Assembly (NCBI GenBank): GCA_902797795.1
Contig: CADBUF010000027.1
Span: forward strand, 1 to 54,026
Direction: 5' to 3'
Length of the DNA stretch: 54,026 nucleotides
Origin: an uncultured Erysipelotrichaceae bacterium
GTDB lineage: Bacteria; Bacillota_I; Bacilli_A; RFN20; CAG-826
Shown here in pieces: positions 41,311-49,283 of this stretch (positions within the stretch are counted from its first letter, which is position 1; each line of letters begins with the position of its first letter). Made by a program: the position numbers and the translations under genes. The notes under the pieces are model-generated. The model saw nothing but the letters and a program-made list of their open reading frames with translations, had not been told where the DNA came from and searched no databases.

Positions 41311-42246
41311 ATGGTAAAAAAACTAAGCAAATTAAGATTTCTAATAAGAAATAAAACCCTTTTAAAAACACTTGTTCATTCATCTAAGATAAAAAACATT
41401 GATTGCAACACGATAAATGGAACAAACCTTAGAGGAAAGTATCATTTTAATTATAAATTTGACTGTACCAGGCCAATTACTTTTAATGAAATAATTTGTT
41501 GGCTGAAGTTTAATTATAAAAACAATCTTTGGAAAAAATGTGCTGACAAGCTAGGATCCAAAGACTTTTTGCTAGAAAACGGTTTTGGAAAGTATGTTGT
41601 TAAAACCTACAAGATTTATCATTCTTCGAAAGATATTGATCTTGACGAGCTTCCAAACAAGTTTGTTTTAAAAACAAACCACGATAGTGGAACGGTTTTT
41701 GTTTGTGAGAAGGGCAAAACAAATTTTAATGAAGTTTTTTCTAAATTAGATGAATCTATAAAAACAAAATATAGCTCAAGATTAGGTGAATGGGTATATG
41801 AAGATATAGTCCCGCTAATTTTTGCAGAAGAATTTTTAGAAACCAAAAATGATATTATCGATTATAAATTGTTTTGCTTTAACGGAAAATTTGAATGGGG
41901 TTATACAGTTCAAAATAGGCAAGTTGACTCCAGATCCTCTTTGTTTGAAAAAAACTTCGAGTTCCAGAATGTTGATTATATATTTTTAAGACCAAGAAAG
42001 AAAGATCTACCCCCTAAACCAGATTGTTATGATGAAATGATTAATGTAGCAGAAGAAATAAGCAAGATATTAGATTTCGTTCGTGTTGATTTTTATGACA
42101 CTATTCATGGTCCGAAAATTGGTGAGTTAACTTTTTTCTCGATGGCTGGTTTTGGTCGCTTTACCAAAAAACAATACGATTTTAAATTTGGAAAATGTTT
42201 TGAGAGAACCAATCTTTTTAGACTAATTAATTCCAAAAAGGGTTAA
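41311..42246 (+). CDS. TupA-like ATP-grasp protein
   Basis: 311 residues. Same family as 2726 and 42273: 'RPITFNEIICWLKFNYK', 'DKLGSKDFLLENGFGKYVV', ATP-binding 'NKFVLKTNHDSGTVFVCEKG', 'FAEEFLETKND...DYKLFCFNG' and the metal-site end 'VRVDFYDTIHGPKIGELTFFSMAGFGRF'. Cytoplasmic ligase-type enzyme probably modifying a surface glycan or its precursor. The first gene after the defence island, it has its own near-leaderless promoter. Confidence 0.82.
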   Translation: MVKKLSKLRFLIRNKTLLKTLVHSSKIKNIDCNTINGTNLRGKYHFNYKFDCTRPITFNEIICWLKFNYKNNLWKKCADKLGSKDFLLENGFGKYVVKTYKIYHSSKDIDLDELPNKFVLKTNHDSGTVFVCEKGKTNFNEVFSKLDESIKTKYSSRLGEWVYEDIVPLIFAEEFLETKNDIIDYKLFCFNGKFEWGYTVQNRQVDSRSSLFEKNFEFQNVDYIFLRPRKKDLPPKPDCYDEMINVAEEISKILDFVRVDFYDTIHGPKIGELTFFSMAGFGRFTKKQYDFKFGKCFERTNLFRLINSKKG

Positions 42247-42272
42247 AATGTAATAAAGGCAATAATACTAAT

Positions 42273-43259
42273 ATGTATTTATCTAAAATTATTAAGATTA
42301 TATGCCCATCTTTATATTTCAAAATCCATTTAGGAAAGTTCGAAAAGGATTTTTCTAGTGTTGAAAACAAAGAAGAATTTGTTAAGAAAAAGTATTTAAG
42401 CAGTTTTGGATATGAACTAAATCTTGATAATCCAGAAACTTTCTATGAAAAAATTAATTATTTAAAATTGTTTTATGATGAACCAAATCCTGAAATACTC
42501 GTAGATAAGGTGCTTGTCAAAGAGTATCTAAAAGCTAAAGGATATGATTGCTACGTTTCTAAACTGATTGCTTCTTTTGATTCTGCTAATGACTTTCGAT
42601 TGTCCATCAAAAACATTGGAAATAAATTCCGATGCTTTGTGGTTAAAACGAACCATACTAGCGGTGATGTATTTTTCTATGAGAATGGAAAGTGGAGAGA
42701 CAAAAAGGGGCATAAAACTAGCAAAAGATATGTATTTGCCTGCTTAAAATATATGCTCAACTTTAATTATTATCATTTAGCCCTTGAAAAGGTATATTTG
42801 AATATCAAACCAAAAATATTTATAGAAGAGTACATCCCATCTATGAATAATCTTGGGTTGGATGAATATAAATTTTTTGTAAATAATGGCGATATCAAAC
42901 TTTTGAACGTTGTTTACGGAAGACAAAATAAGGGAAAAATTAAAGAAGCATTTACTACACCTGATTTGAAAGTTTTGCCTGTCAATCAAGGCAACGAGAT
43001 TATTAAACAAAGCGAAATCAAAAGACCACCTTGCTTTGATGATATGGTTTCATTTTGCAAAAATACAGTTGCTGATAGACCTCTGATAAGGGTTGATTTG
43101 ATGACAGATGGCAAAACATTTAGATTTTGTGAATTCACTTTTTATGATTGTGGTGGCATGAACATTTTTTACCCACTCGAATATAATAAAATTATTGGTA
43201 GTTATTTTGATATTGGTAAGTGCTTATTGAAATCTAATAAGACCATTTTTAAAAGTTAA
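42273..43259 (+). CDS. TupA-like ATP-grasp protein
   Basis: 328 residues, 26 nt after the preceding paralogue. Family features: 'LNLDNPETFYEKINYLKLFYDEPNPEILVDKVLVKEYL', 'FVVKTNHTSGDVFFYENG', 'IFIEEYIPSM...DEYKFFVNNG' and 'IRVDLMTDGKTFRFCEFTFYDCGGM'. The glycan substrate is unknown. Its sequence differs enough from the neighbour to suggest distinct acceptors rather than a recent duplication. Two ATP-grasp ligases in tandem are consistent with sequential addition of two groups (inference). Confidence 0.82.
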   Translation: MYLSKIIKIICPSLYFKIHLGKFEKDFSSVENKEEFVKKKYLSSFGYELNLDNPETFYEKINYLKLFYDEPNPEILVDKVLVKEYLKAKGYDCYVSKLIASFDSANDFRLSIKNIGNKFRCFVVKTNHTSGDVFFYENGKWRDKKGHKTSKRYVFACLKYMLNFNYYHLALEKVYLNIKPKIFIEEYIPSMNNLGLDEYKFFVNNGDIKLLNVVYGRQNKGKIKEAFTTPDLKVLPVNQGNEIIKQSEIKRPPCFDDMVSFCKNTVADRPLIRVDLMTDGKTFRFCEFTFYDCGGMNIFYPLEYNKIIGSYFDIGKCLLKSNKTIFKS

Positions 43260-43272
43260 TAATTTATATTGT

Positions 43273-43310
43273 ATTAGAAAGTTTTCTAATAGATGTTTTT
43301 GTAGTAAAAT
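43273..43310 (+). promoter_or_regulatory. palindrome and -10 box before the Big_2-VanZ gene
   Basis: Perfect inverted repeat ATTAGAAA/TTTCTAAT (43273-43290) 13 nt after the previous stop, followed by AGATGTTTTTG: a weak terminator or an operator. TAAAAT (43305-43310) ends 9 nt before ATG 43320; the -35 region would fall in the palindrome, without a good match. Confidence 0.4.
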
Positions 43311-43319
43311 AATTAAAAT

Positions 43320-45041
43320 ATGGCTAACAAAAAATCATTTATTAAATGGATTATGCTTGGTTTGGCAGTTTTAACAAACGGAATTACAATTGCTTATTCT
43401 GCTTTGCCCGCTGATTTAACAAACTCATGGACATCAAGTATTGCTAACTTTTTCACGCGCATCGTCAACAATGCTACGAAGAAAGAAGTTACTGTTATCC
43501 CAATGGAAAAGTTGAATGTTTTTCTTTCGCCGAAGGAAAATTATGTGTATAACGATATACTTGGATATAAAAATAATGAAATTCCATTAGGAAGTGCTAA
43601 GCAGATTGAGTATTCTTTTGCTCCGGAAGACACCACTGATAGTTCTGTAAGATTTTATACTGAAGATGCTGACAAAATAACTTTAAGCCAATCCGGAAAT
43701 ACCGTTTCTGTTGTTGGTATGGGTGTTGGTAAGGCTACTGTTTATGCTGAAAACAAATCCTCACACCTTGTTTCATCCTGTGAGGTTGTTGTTACGAAAG
43801 TGGTGGAGCCATTCTCTTTTGACACATCAATTGCCTCAAATGATATTTGCATTAATGAGCAAGGAACTATCCTTATTGATGTTGATGGCGGAGTATTAGG
43901 CCATGGAGAACTTGTTAATAGTAGGTATTATGATAACAGGGAACTCGAATACATATCTTCTGATGAAGAAATTTTCACAATAGATAATTATGGTGTTATA
44001 CATCCAATTTCTACTGGTACTGCTGAGGTTACTGTGAAAAATAAAGCAGGATGTGTAAGAGCCAAAGAAATTAATATTATTCCTGGTGGTGTAAAACCGG
44101 TTTACACATCTTTGGCTATTAGTGGATCAGATGTTTGTTATGAAAACGATATGATTAAAGATCAAAATGATAATAAGCATCATTACCAGCTAACCATTTC
44201 CGATGAAGGCGAGGAACTTAATCCTGAGGATTTCATTTGGGAAAGTTCCAATGATCTTTTAGTAAGAGTTGATAGGCATGGGGTTGTTCGTGGATTTAGA
44301 AAAAGCACCAAAGAAGACGAATGGGCCACAATTACTGCAACATCTAAAATCACTGGTGATTGTGCAACGTTTGATATTTCCGTTAAAGAGCAACTTCCTA
44401 GCTCAATGTATTATTCTGTTAATGTCGGAGAGAATACATCTTGGAATCCAACTGATTTTGTTGCTTGTGTTGGTGACACAATAACTGTATCCATTGGCTA
44501 TGATGTGAGCGTGTCTAACAAACAAATGAATGTTACATCTAGTGATGAGAATGTGATAACAGTCACAAATCAAGGTGACAAAATTATTATCTACGTTAAT
44601 AGTGTAGGTAATGTTACTATCAATTTTTCTTCTGTTATTAATGGTGAACTCAAAGGCACAATAAATTTTGAGTTAATCCAAGCTGGCGCCATTTCTTCTG
44701 ATGAAATCAAAAACGTTGGTAAGAATATTAGAAAAACAGCCGGTCATGCAATGATGTTCGCTATAGCACAAGCTTTTACACTAATCACAATCATTATGTT
44801 TTTGAAGAAAAAGAGTTTATGGGTCTGTGCATCATTTTCTCTATTTTTTGGATTTGTTATGTCTTCAATTTCAGAACTAATACAACATTTTGTTCCTTCT
44901 AGACAAGGAAATTTAATTGATATCCTCATAGATTTTTCGGGTGTTGCTATTGGTGCACTTATAGTTATTGTTATAATTGTTATTCACAATATTATGAAAA
45001 ACAAAAGAATAGAGCATCTTATCCAAGAAGAGAAAAAATAA
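43320..45041 (+). CDS. Big_2 Ig-like repeat protein with C-terminal VanZ domain
   Basis: 573 residues. N-terminal signal/anchor TM (about 9-29, 'WIMLGLAVLTNGITIAYSALP'), then an extracellular region of about 400 residues with bacterial Ig-like (Big_2) repeats: 'ITLSQSGNTVSVVGMGVGKATVYAEN', 'EIFTIDNYGVIHPISTGTAEVTVKN', 'VRVDRHGVVRGF...ATITATSKITG', 'NVITVTNQGDKIIIYVNSVG'. The C-terminus is a VanZ-like four-TM domain ('AGHAMMFAIAQAF', 'SELIQHFVPSRQGNLIDILIDFSGV'). VanZ homologues confer low-level teicoplanin resistance by an unknown mechanism. The fusion may present an adhesion or glycan-binding stalk beside a membrane enzyme. Confidence 0.85.
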   Translation: MANKKSFIKWIMLGLAVLTNGITIAYSALPADLTNSWTSSIANFFTRIVNNATKKEVTVIPMEKLNVFLSPKENYVYNDILGYKNNEIPLGSAKQIEYSFAPEDTTDSSVRFYTEDADKITLSQSGNTVSVVGMGVGKATVYAENKSSHLVSSCEVVVTKVVEPFSFDTSIASNDICINEQGTILIDVDGGVLGHGELVNSRYYDNRELEYISSDEEIFTIDNYGVIHPISTGTAEVTVKNKAGCVRAKEINIIPGGVKPVYTSLAISGSDVCYENDMIKDQNDNKHHYQLTISDEGEELNPEDFIWESSNDLLVRVDRHGVVRGFRKSTKEDEWATITATSKITGDCATFDISVKEQLPSSMYYSVNVGENTSWNPTDFVACVGDTITVSIGYDVSVSNKQMNVTSSDENVITVTNQGDKIIIYVNSVGNVTINFSSVINGELKGTINFELIQAGAISSDEIKNVGKNIRKTAGHAMMFAIAQAFTLITIIMFLKKKSLWVCASFSLFFGFVMSSISELIQHFVPSRQGNLIDILIDFSGVAIGALIVIVIIVIHNIMKNKRIEHLIQEEKK

Positions 45042-45050
45042 TTATTTTTC

Positions 45051-45078
45051 TTGAAAAATATATACCTTCGTTTAGAAT
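45051..45078 (+). promoter_or_regulatory. strong promoter, leaderless type, before the triple-fusion gene
   Basis: TTGAAA (45051-45056), 16 nt, TAGAAT (45073-45078), each 5 of 6 to consensus. ATG 45085 follows after 6 nt, so transcription should start at the start codon. No Shine-Dalgarno site. Confidence 0.65.
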
Positions 45079-45084
45079 ACACGT

Positions 45085-48000
45085 ATGCCTTCAATCGTTA
45101 AAAACAACTCAAGAACAGGAAAATCAACAGTTAATTTATTGACTGGTGTTTTATCACAGCTAGTGATATTGGTTTTAAATTTTGCTGTTAGATATGTCTT
45201 TATTCAAAATATTGGATATGAATATCTTGGTATAAATTCATTATTCACCAGTATCTTAACAGTTTTGTCTGTTGCTGATTTAGGTTTTGGATCTGCGCTT
45301 GGAATCGTTTTGTATTCTTCTCTTAGTAGGAAGAACGAAGAAGAGATTGCAGGATTGATGAACTTCTTCAAAAAAGTTTATTTGATCATAGGTCTTGTTG
45401 TTACTGCTGCTGGTTTAATAACAACCCCGTTTGTGAAATATTTGGTTAATACTAATCAAGATATCCCACATCTATCTTTATATTTTCTTTTGTTCTTATT
45501 GAACACTGTCTCATCGTACTTTATTAGCTATCGTGCCATATTAATTAGAGCCGATCAGAAAAATAGTGTTGTTAATAACGTAACCACAATTGTGAAAGTT
45601 GCAAAAGCTATTCTTGAAGTGCTTGTTTTGGTGCTTATTCCAAAACTATGGGGATTAACCGCAACATATTTCATATATCTTGGTGTTATGGTTCTATCAA
45701 CTTATGCGATTGGCTTTATAACTTCTGTCTATGCCAAAAAGAAATATGCATACGCTTTTAGAAATAAGGTCACTGTTAGTGAAGAGAAGAAAAAAGATAT
45801 TATTTCTACCACAAAAGATTTATTCATATATCGATTGTGCTCGGCATTCTCCTCACCAATTGATAGTATTATTATTTCTCTTTTTGTTGGGACACTGATT
45901 CTTGGTGTTTACAGCAATTATCTTCTTATTTTAACTACTCTTTTGGAGTTTATTTGTTTAATATCGAGAAACGTTATTTCCAGTGTTGGAAACTTTGTTG
46001 TTGAACGACCTTTGCAAGAACAAAAGAAGTTATATTTTGAGATGCAAGTAGTGTACTTTGCTATCATCATCTTTTGTACAATTAACTTTGTTTCTCTTGT
46101 TTCACCATTTATTTCTTTGGTATTTAAGCCAGAAAGCGCATTATCCATTTGGGTTGTTTTCCTTCTTGGCGCAACCTTAATAACAAGATGCATTGGTGAA
46201 TTATTTATTATCTTTAGAGAAACAACAAGAATATATAAGAAAACAAAATATATCTCGTTATTCTATACCGCTATCCACGTGGGTCTATCTTTATTATTTG
46301 GATACTACATGGGTCTAGAAGGAATTTTACTCGGTAATGTTATCGCTTATTTTATTACAAACTTCTGGTTTGAATTGTTTGCCCTTTTTAAATGGTATTT
46401 CAAAGAAAAATCATTAAAAGCTTTTGGCATGTTTTTCTATGTAATCTTATTGACATGCGGTTTATCTGTAGGAATGTATTATCTATCAGAATTTATATAT
46501 GGTTCAGGTGGAGTTGTAAGATTAATTATCACCGCTGGTGTATCACTTTTGGTATCGTCACTGGCTTTGCTTGCACTATACCCTCTAGATGGGTTTAAAT
46601 TTGTTTTTAGAAGAGTTAAAAGAATTGTTTTGTCCTTTTATAACAAAATATCGTTCATCTATAAATCAAAGAAAGTTCAGATTTCTGTCTTAATTGGTTA
46701 CGTTGTAATTTTAGCTGCTTTAGTATTGGCTAGAGATATTTTTGGAGTAAATATTAATAAGTTTATCTTCTTATTTTTGATTATTGCCGCTCTACTCGTT
46801 TTAAATAAGAAAAACGCTATTGCGGTGATAATGTTTACGCTTCCGATATCGCCATCTCTTGCCGAACTATATATTTTAATCCTGTCACTGGCTTATTTGA
46901 TTTTTGCTTCTGCTAAATGTCACAAGATTAAAAACTGGGCAATTATTTTTGCAATACCATTATTAATTTTTGTGCTAGAACTGGTGTTATCTTTTGTGTA
47001 TGGCTATGCCCAATTTAATTTGGCCTTTAGAATTTTTGTCCTGCTTAGTATTCTTGCCATTGTTTTTTATGATAGAAAGATTTTTACCAAATTTCACTTG
47101 ATGTCCTTTGTGGTTGGCGTTCTTTTCTTGCTTGCTGTTCTTTCTATAAATTGGATTGTTCCTGCTATTTATGGCGTGAAACATAGAGGGAAAACGGAGT
47201 GGCTGACATTATCTTTATTATTTAAAGAATGTAGATTTGGGTTTTCAACAGGATCGTGGATTTTAACTAATGCACATATACAAAATCCTTATGTGGATGG
47301 CGTTAGAACAACAGAAAATCCAAACAATATTGGTCTTTTGTCTATTGTTTCTATTGCAACCTTATTCTCAATTTACGGCACATACAGAAGAAAAGGTAAA
47401 ATTTCCATTTTACTAATGATGTCATTATTGGTTGCTTTTGGCATATGGTCGCAGTCAAGAACATTTATTATCATACTTCTTGCTTTTGTCTTGATTATGA
47501 TTTTTGCTCCATTCATCGCAAAAAGAAAGAGTTTATTAGTTACCCTTTTATATTTATCTTTTGCAATAACTGTTGCTTCGATTGTGCTTTTTTCTTCTCC
47601 CGCATTTATAAAAAATATTATTAATAGATTTAGTGAAAAAAGTACTGCAACAGGTGGGGGCCGATTTGAACTTATTGGCGATTATTTTAGATTTATCTTC
47701 TCTGACTGGAGATATGCTTTGTTTGGTGTCGGTTGTTCATCACTCAGGCCTTTATCAGGTATAGAAGTTGTACCACATACTAATTTTGTTCAATTTATTG
47801 GATCATATGGTCTATTAACATTTATTTTCTTTATAACATTCCTAGTATTTTCGTTTATAAAGACAAAAAGAATTAAAATAAGATCTGGGCAGCTTTATTT
47901 ATTATTGCCTGTCTTGTTCACGGTAGGATTTACTTTAACACTTCAATTGTTCTTGCCATCTATTGTTTTGTTATCTTTTATTCCTGGCGTTGGCGCTTTG

Positions 48001-49194
48001 TCTTTCTTAAACAAAGAAATTGACAATGGAAAGAAGATAGAGTATTACCCTGCCTTACCTTCTAAAGTTTCTGAAAATGATACTCTTCGACTCGCTATGT
48101 GCTCAACATCGTTTGGTGGTGGTATAGGCTCTTATATTTCTAATGTATATCCGTTCTTCAAAAAATGTAAGGTTGATGCAACTATTGTTCTTAATCCAAA
48201 TTCACCAGAAAGCGATATAAAAGCCTTTAGTAGAAAAGGTATCAAAAAGATAACATATGCAAAGTCTTCACACAAATTAAAGATAAAAAGGCTAATTGAT
48301 AAATACGATTATTATCTTGATAGTTTTTATGCCATTAGACCAGATGTCGTTTATGTTAATACCTCTTCCTTTGTTAGGGCGTTGGTTCTTATTTTTGCAG
48401 CAATTAAATATAAGGGTGCGAAAATTATTGTTCACTGCCATATTAATTCAGAATTATCTTTTGCGGAAAAAGTTGCCAGATGGTTTATTACATTTGAAAA
48501 AATAGCCTGTTTTGCGTGTTCTAAGGAATCCGGAAAGAGTTTCTTTGGAAAATCATTTTTGGAAAACAAAAACAATCATGATGCTGTTATAACAAACTTC
48601 ATTAACACCGATAAATTCACTTTTAATGAAAAATATAGAGATGAAATTAGAACAAAACTTAATTTCAAAAAGGACGATATTGTTATCGGAAACGTTGGGC
48701 GTTTTGATCCACAAAAGAACCAAAAATTCATTGTCGATGTTATTAGCAAATTGCCACCTAGATTTAAATTAGTTTTAATTGGTGGTGGTGGAGATTTAAA
48801 ACCTGATATCGAAAGGCAGATAGTTGATTTGAAATTACAAAAAAGAATAACTATGATCGATAGCACTGATGAGATTTACAAATATTATAATGCGTTTGAT
48901 TATTTTGCCCTCCCATCTATTAAAGAGGGATTACCATTTGTGTGTGTTGAAGCACAATGTTGTGGCGCGATGAATATTTTGAGTAGCGAACTTTCGGATG
49001 AATTGAAAATGAGCAATATTGTTGTTTTCTTGCCACTAAATGTTGATTCTTGGTGCAAATACTTCTTAGAGTCGAAACCTGTATCGTTTAAAGAGAGGTC
49101 TAAGGCGTACCAAGCAATTATTGATGCTGGATATTCAAATAAGACAACCCCTTACTCAATAATTAATATAATCAAAGAAATTGCGTATGAATAA
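45085..49194 (+). CDS. flippase-polymerase/ligase-GT4 triple fusion
   Basis: 1369 residues in one uninterrupted frame. Residues 1 to about 510: Wzx-type exporter of the MOP superfamily ('LLTGVLSQLVILVLNFAVRYVFI', 'YEYLGINSLFTSILTVLSVADLGFGSALG'). About 526-970: O-antigen ligase/polymerase-like (Wzy_C) membrane domain, with long outer loop, 'GIWSQSRTFIIILLAF', 'TGGGRFELIGDYF' (from 858), 'LFGVGCSS' and 'PHTNFVQFIGSYGLLTF'. About 1000-1369: GT4 glycosyltransferase ('GGGIGSYISNVYPFF', 'IGNVGRFDPQKNQKFIVDVI' at about 1202, E-x7-E 'SIKEGLPFVCVEAQCCG'). Export, polymerisation and sugar addition are thus joined in a single polypeptide. Confidence 0.88.
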   Translation: MPSIVKNNSRTGKSTVNLLTGVLSQLVILVLNFAVRYVFIQNIGYEYLGINSLFTSILTVLSVADLGFGSALGIVLYSSLSRKNEEEIAGLMNFFKKVYLIIGLVVTAAGLITTPFVKYLVNTNQDIPHLSLYFLLFLLNTVSSYFISYRAILIRADQKNSVVNNVTTIVKVAKAILEVLVLVLIPKLWGLTATYFIYLGVMVLSTYAIGFITSVYAKKKYAYAFRNKVTVSEEKKKDIISTTKDLFIYRLCSAFSSPIDSIIISLFVGTLILGVYSNYLLILTTLLEFICLISRNVISSVGNFVVERPLQEQKKLYFEMQVVYFAIIIFCTINFVSLVSPFISLVFKPESALSIWVVFLLGATLITRCIGELFIIFRETTRIYKKTKYISLFYTAIHVGLSLLFGYYMGLEGILLGNVIAYFITNFWFELFALFKWYFKEKSLKAFGMFFYVILLTCGLSVGMYYLSEFIYGSGGVVRLIITAGVSLLVSSLALLALYPLDGFKFVFRRVKRIVLSFYNKISFIYKSKKVQISVLIGYVVILAALVLARDIFGVNINKFIFLFLIIAALLVLNKKNAIAVIMFTLPISPSLAELYILILSLAYLIFASAKCHKIKNWAIIFAIPLLIFVLELVLSFVYGYAQFNLAFRIFVLLSILAIVFYDRKIFTKFHLMSFVVGVLFLLAVLSINWIVPAIYGVKHRGKTEWLTLSLLFKECRFGFSTGSWILTNAHIQNPYVDGVRTTENPNNIGLLSIVSIATLFSIYGTYRRKGKISILLMMSLLVAFGIWSQSRTFIIILLAFVLIMIFAPFIAKRKSLLVTLLYLSFAITVASIVLFSSPAFIKNIINRFSEKSTATGGGRFELIGDYFRFIFSDWRYALFGVGCSSLRPLSGIEVVPHTNFVQFIGSYGLLTFIFFITFLVFSFIKTKRIKIRSGQLYLLLPVLFTVGFTLTLQLFLPSIVLLSFIPGVGALSFLNKEIDNGKKIEYYPALPSKVSENDTLRLAMCSTSFGGGIGSYISNVYPFFKKCKVDATIVLNPNSPESDIKAFSRKGIKKITYAKSSHKLKIKRLIDKYDYYLDSFYAIRPDVVYVNTSSFVRALVLIFAAIKYKGAKIIVHCHINSELSFAEKVARWFITFEKIACFACSKESGKSFFGKSFLENKNNHDAVITNFINTDKFTFNEKYRDEIRTKLNFKKDDIVIGNVGRFDPQKNQKFIVDVISKLPPRFKLVLIGGGGDLKPDIERQIVDLKLQKRITMIDSTDEIYKYYNAFDYFALPSIKEGLPFVCVEAQCCGAMNILSSELSDELKMSNIVVFLPLNVDSWCKYFLESKPVSFKERSKAYQAIIDAGYSNKTTPYSIINIIKEIAYE

Positions 49195-49224
49195 AGTTTG
49201 TCTGCTGTTTAAACGTTTTAGATG

Positions 49225-49253
49225 TTGTCACAAATGATATTAAATATCATAAT
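49225..49253 (+). promoter_or_regulatory. promoter overlapping a small palindrome
   Basis: TTGTCA (49225-49230), 17 nt, CATAAT (49248-49253), each 5 of 6 to consensus. The palindrome ATGATAT-TAA-ATATCAT (49234-49250) occupies the spacer and the first -10 bases, a natural repressor site. ATG 49284 lies about 30 nt downstream. Confidence 0.55.
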
Positions 49254-49283
49254 ATATTTTGATTGTTATTTTTTAAGAATTGT

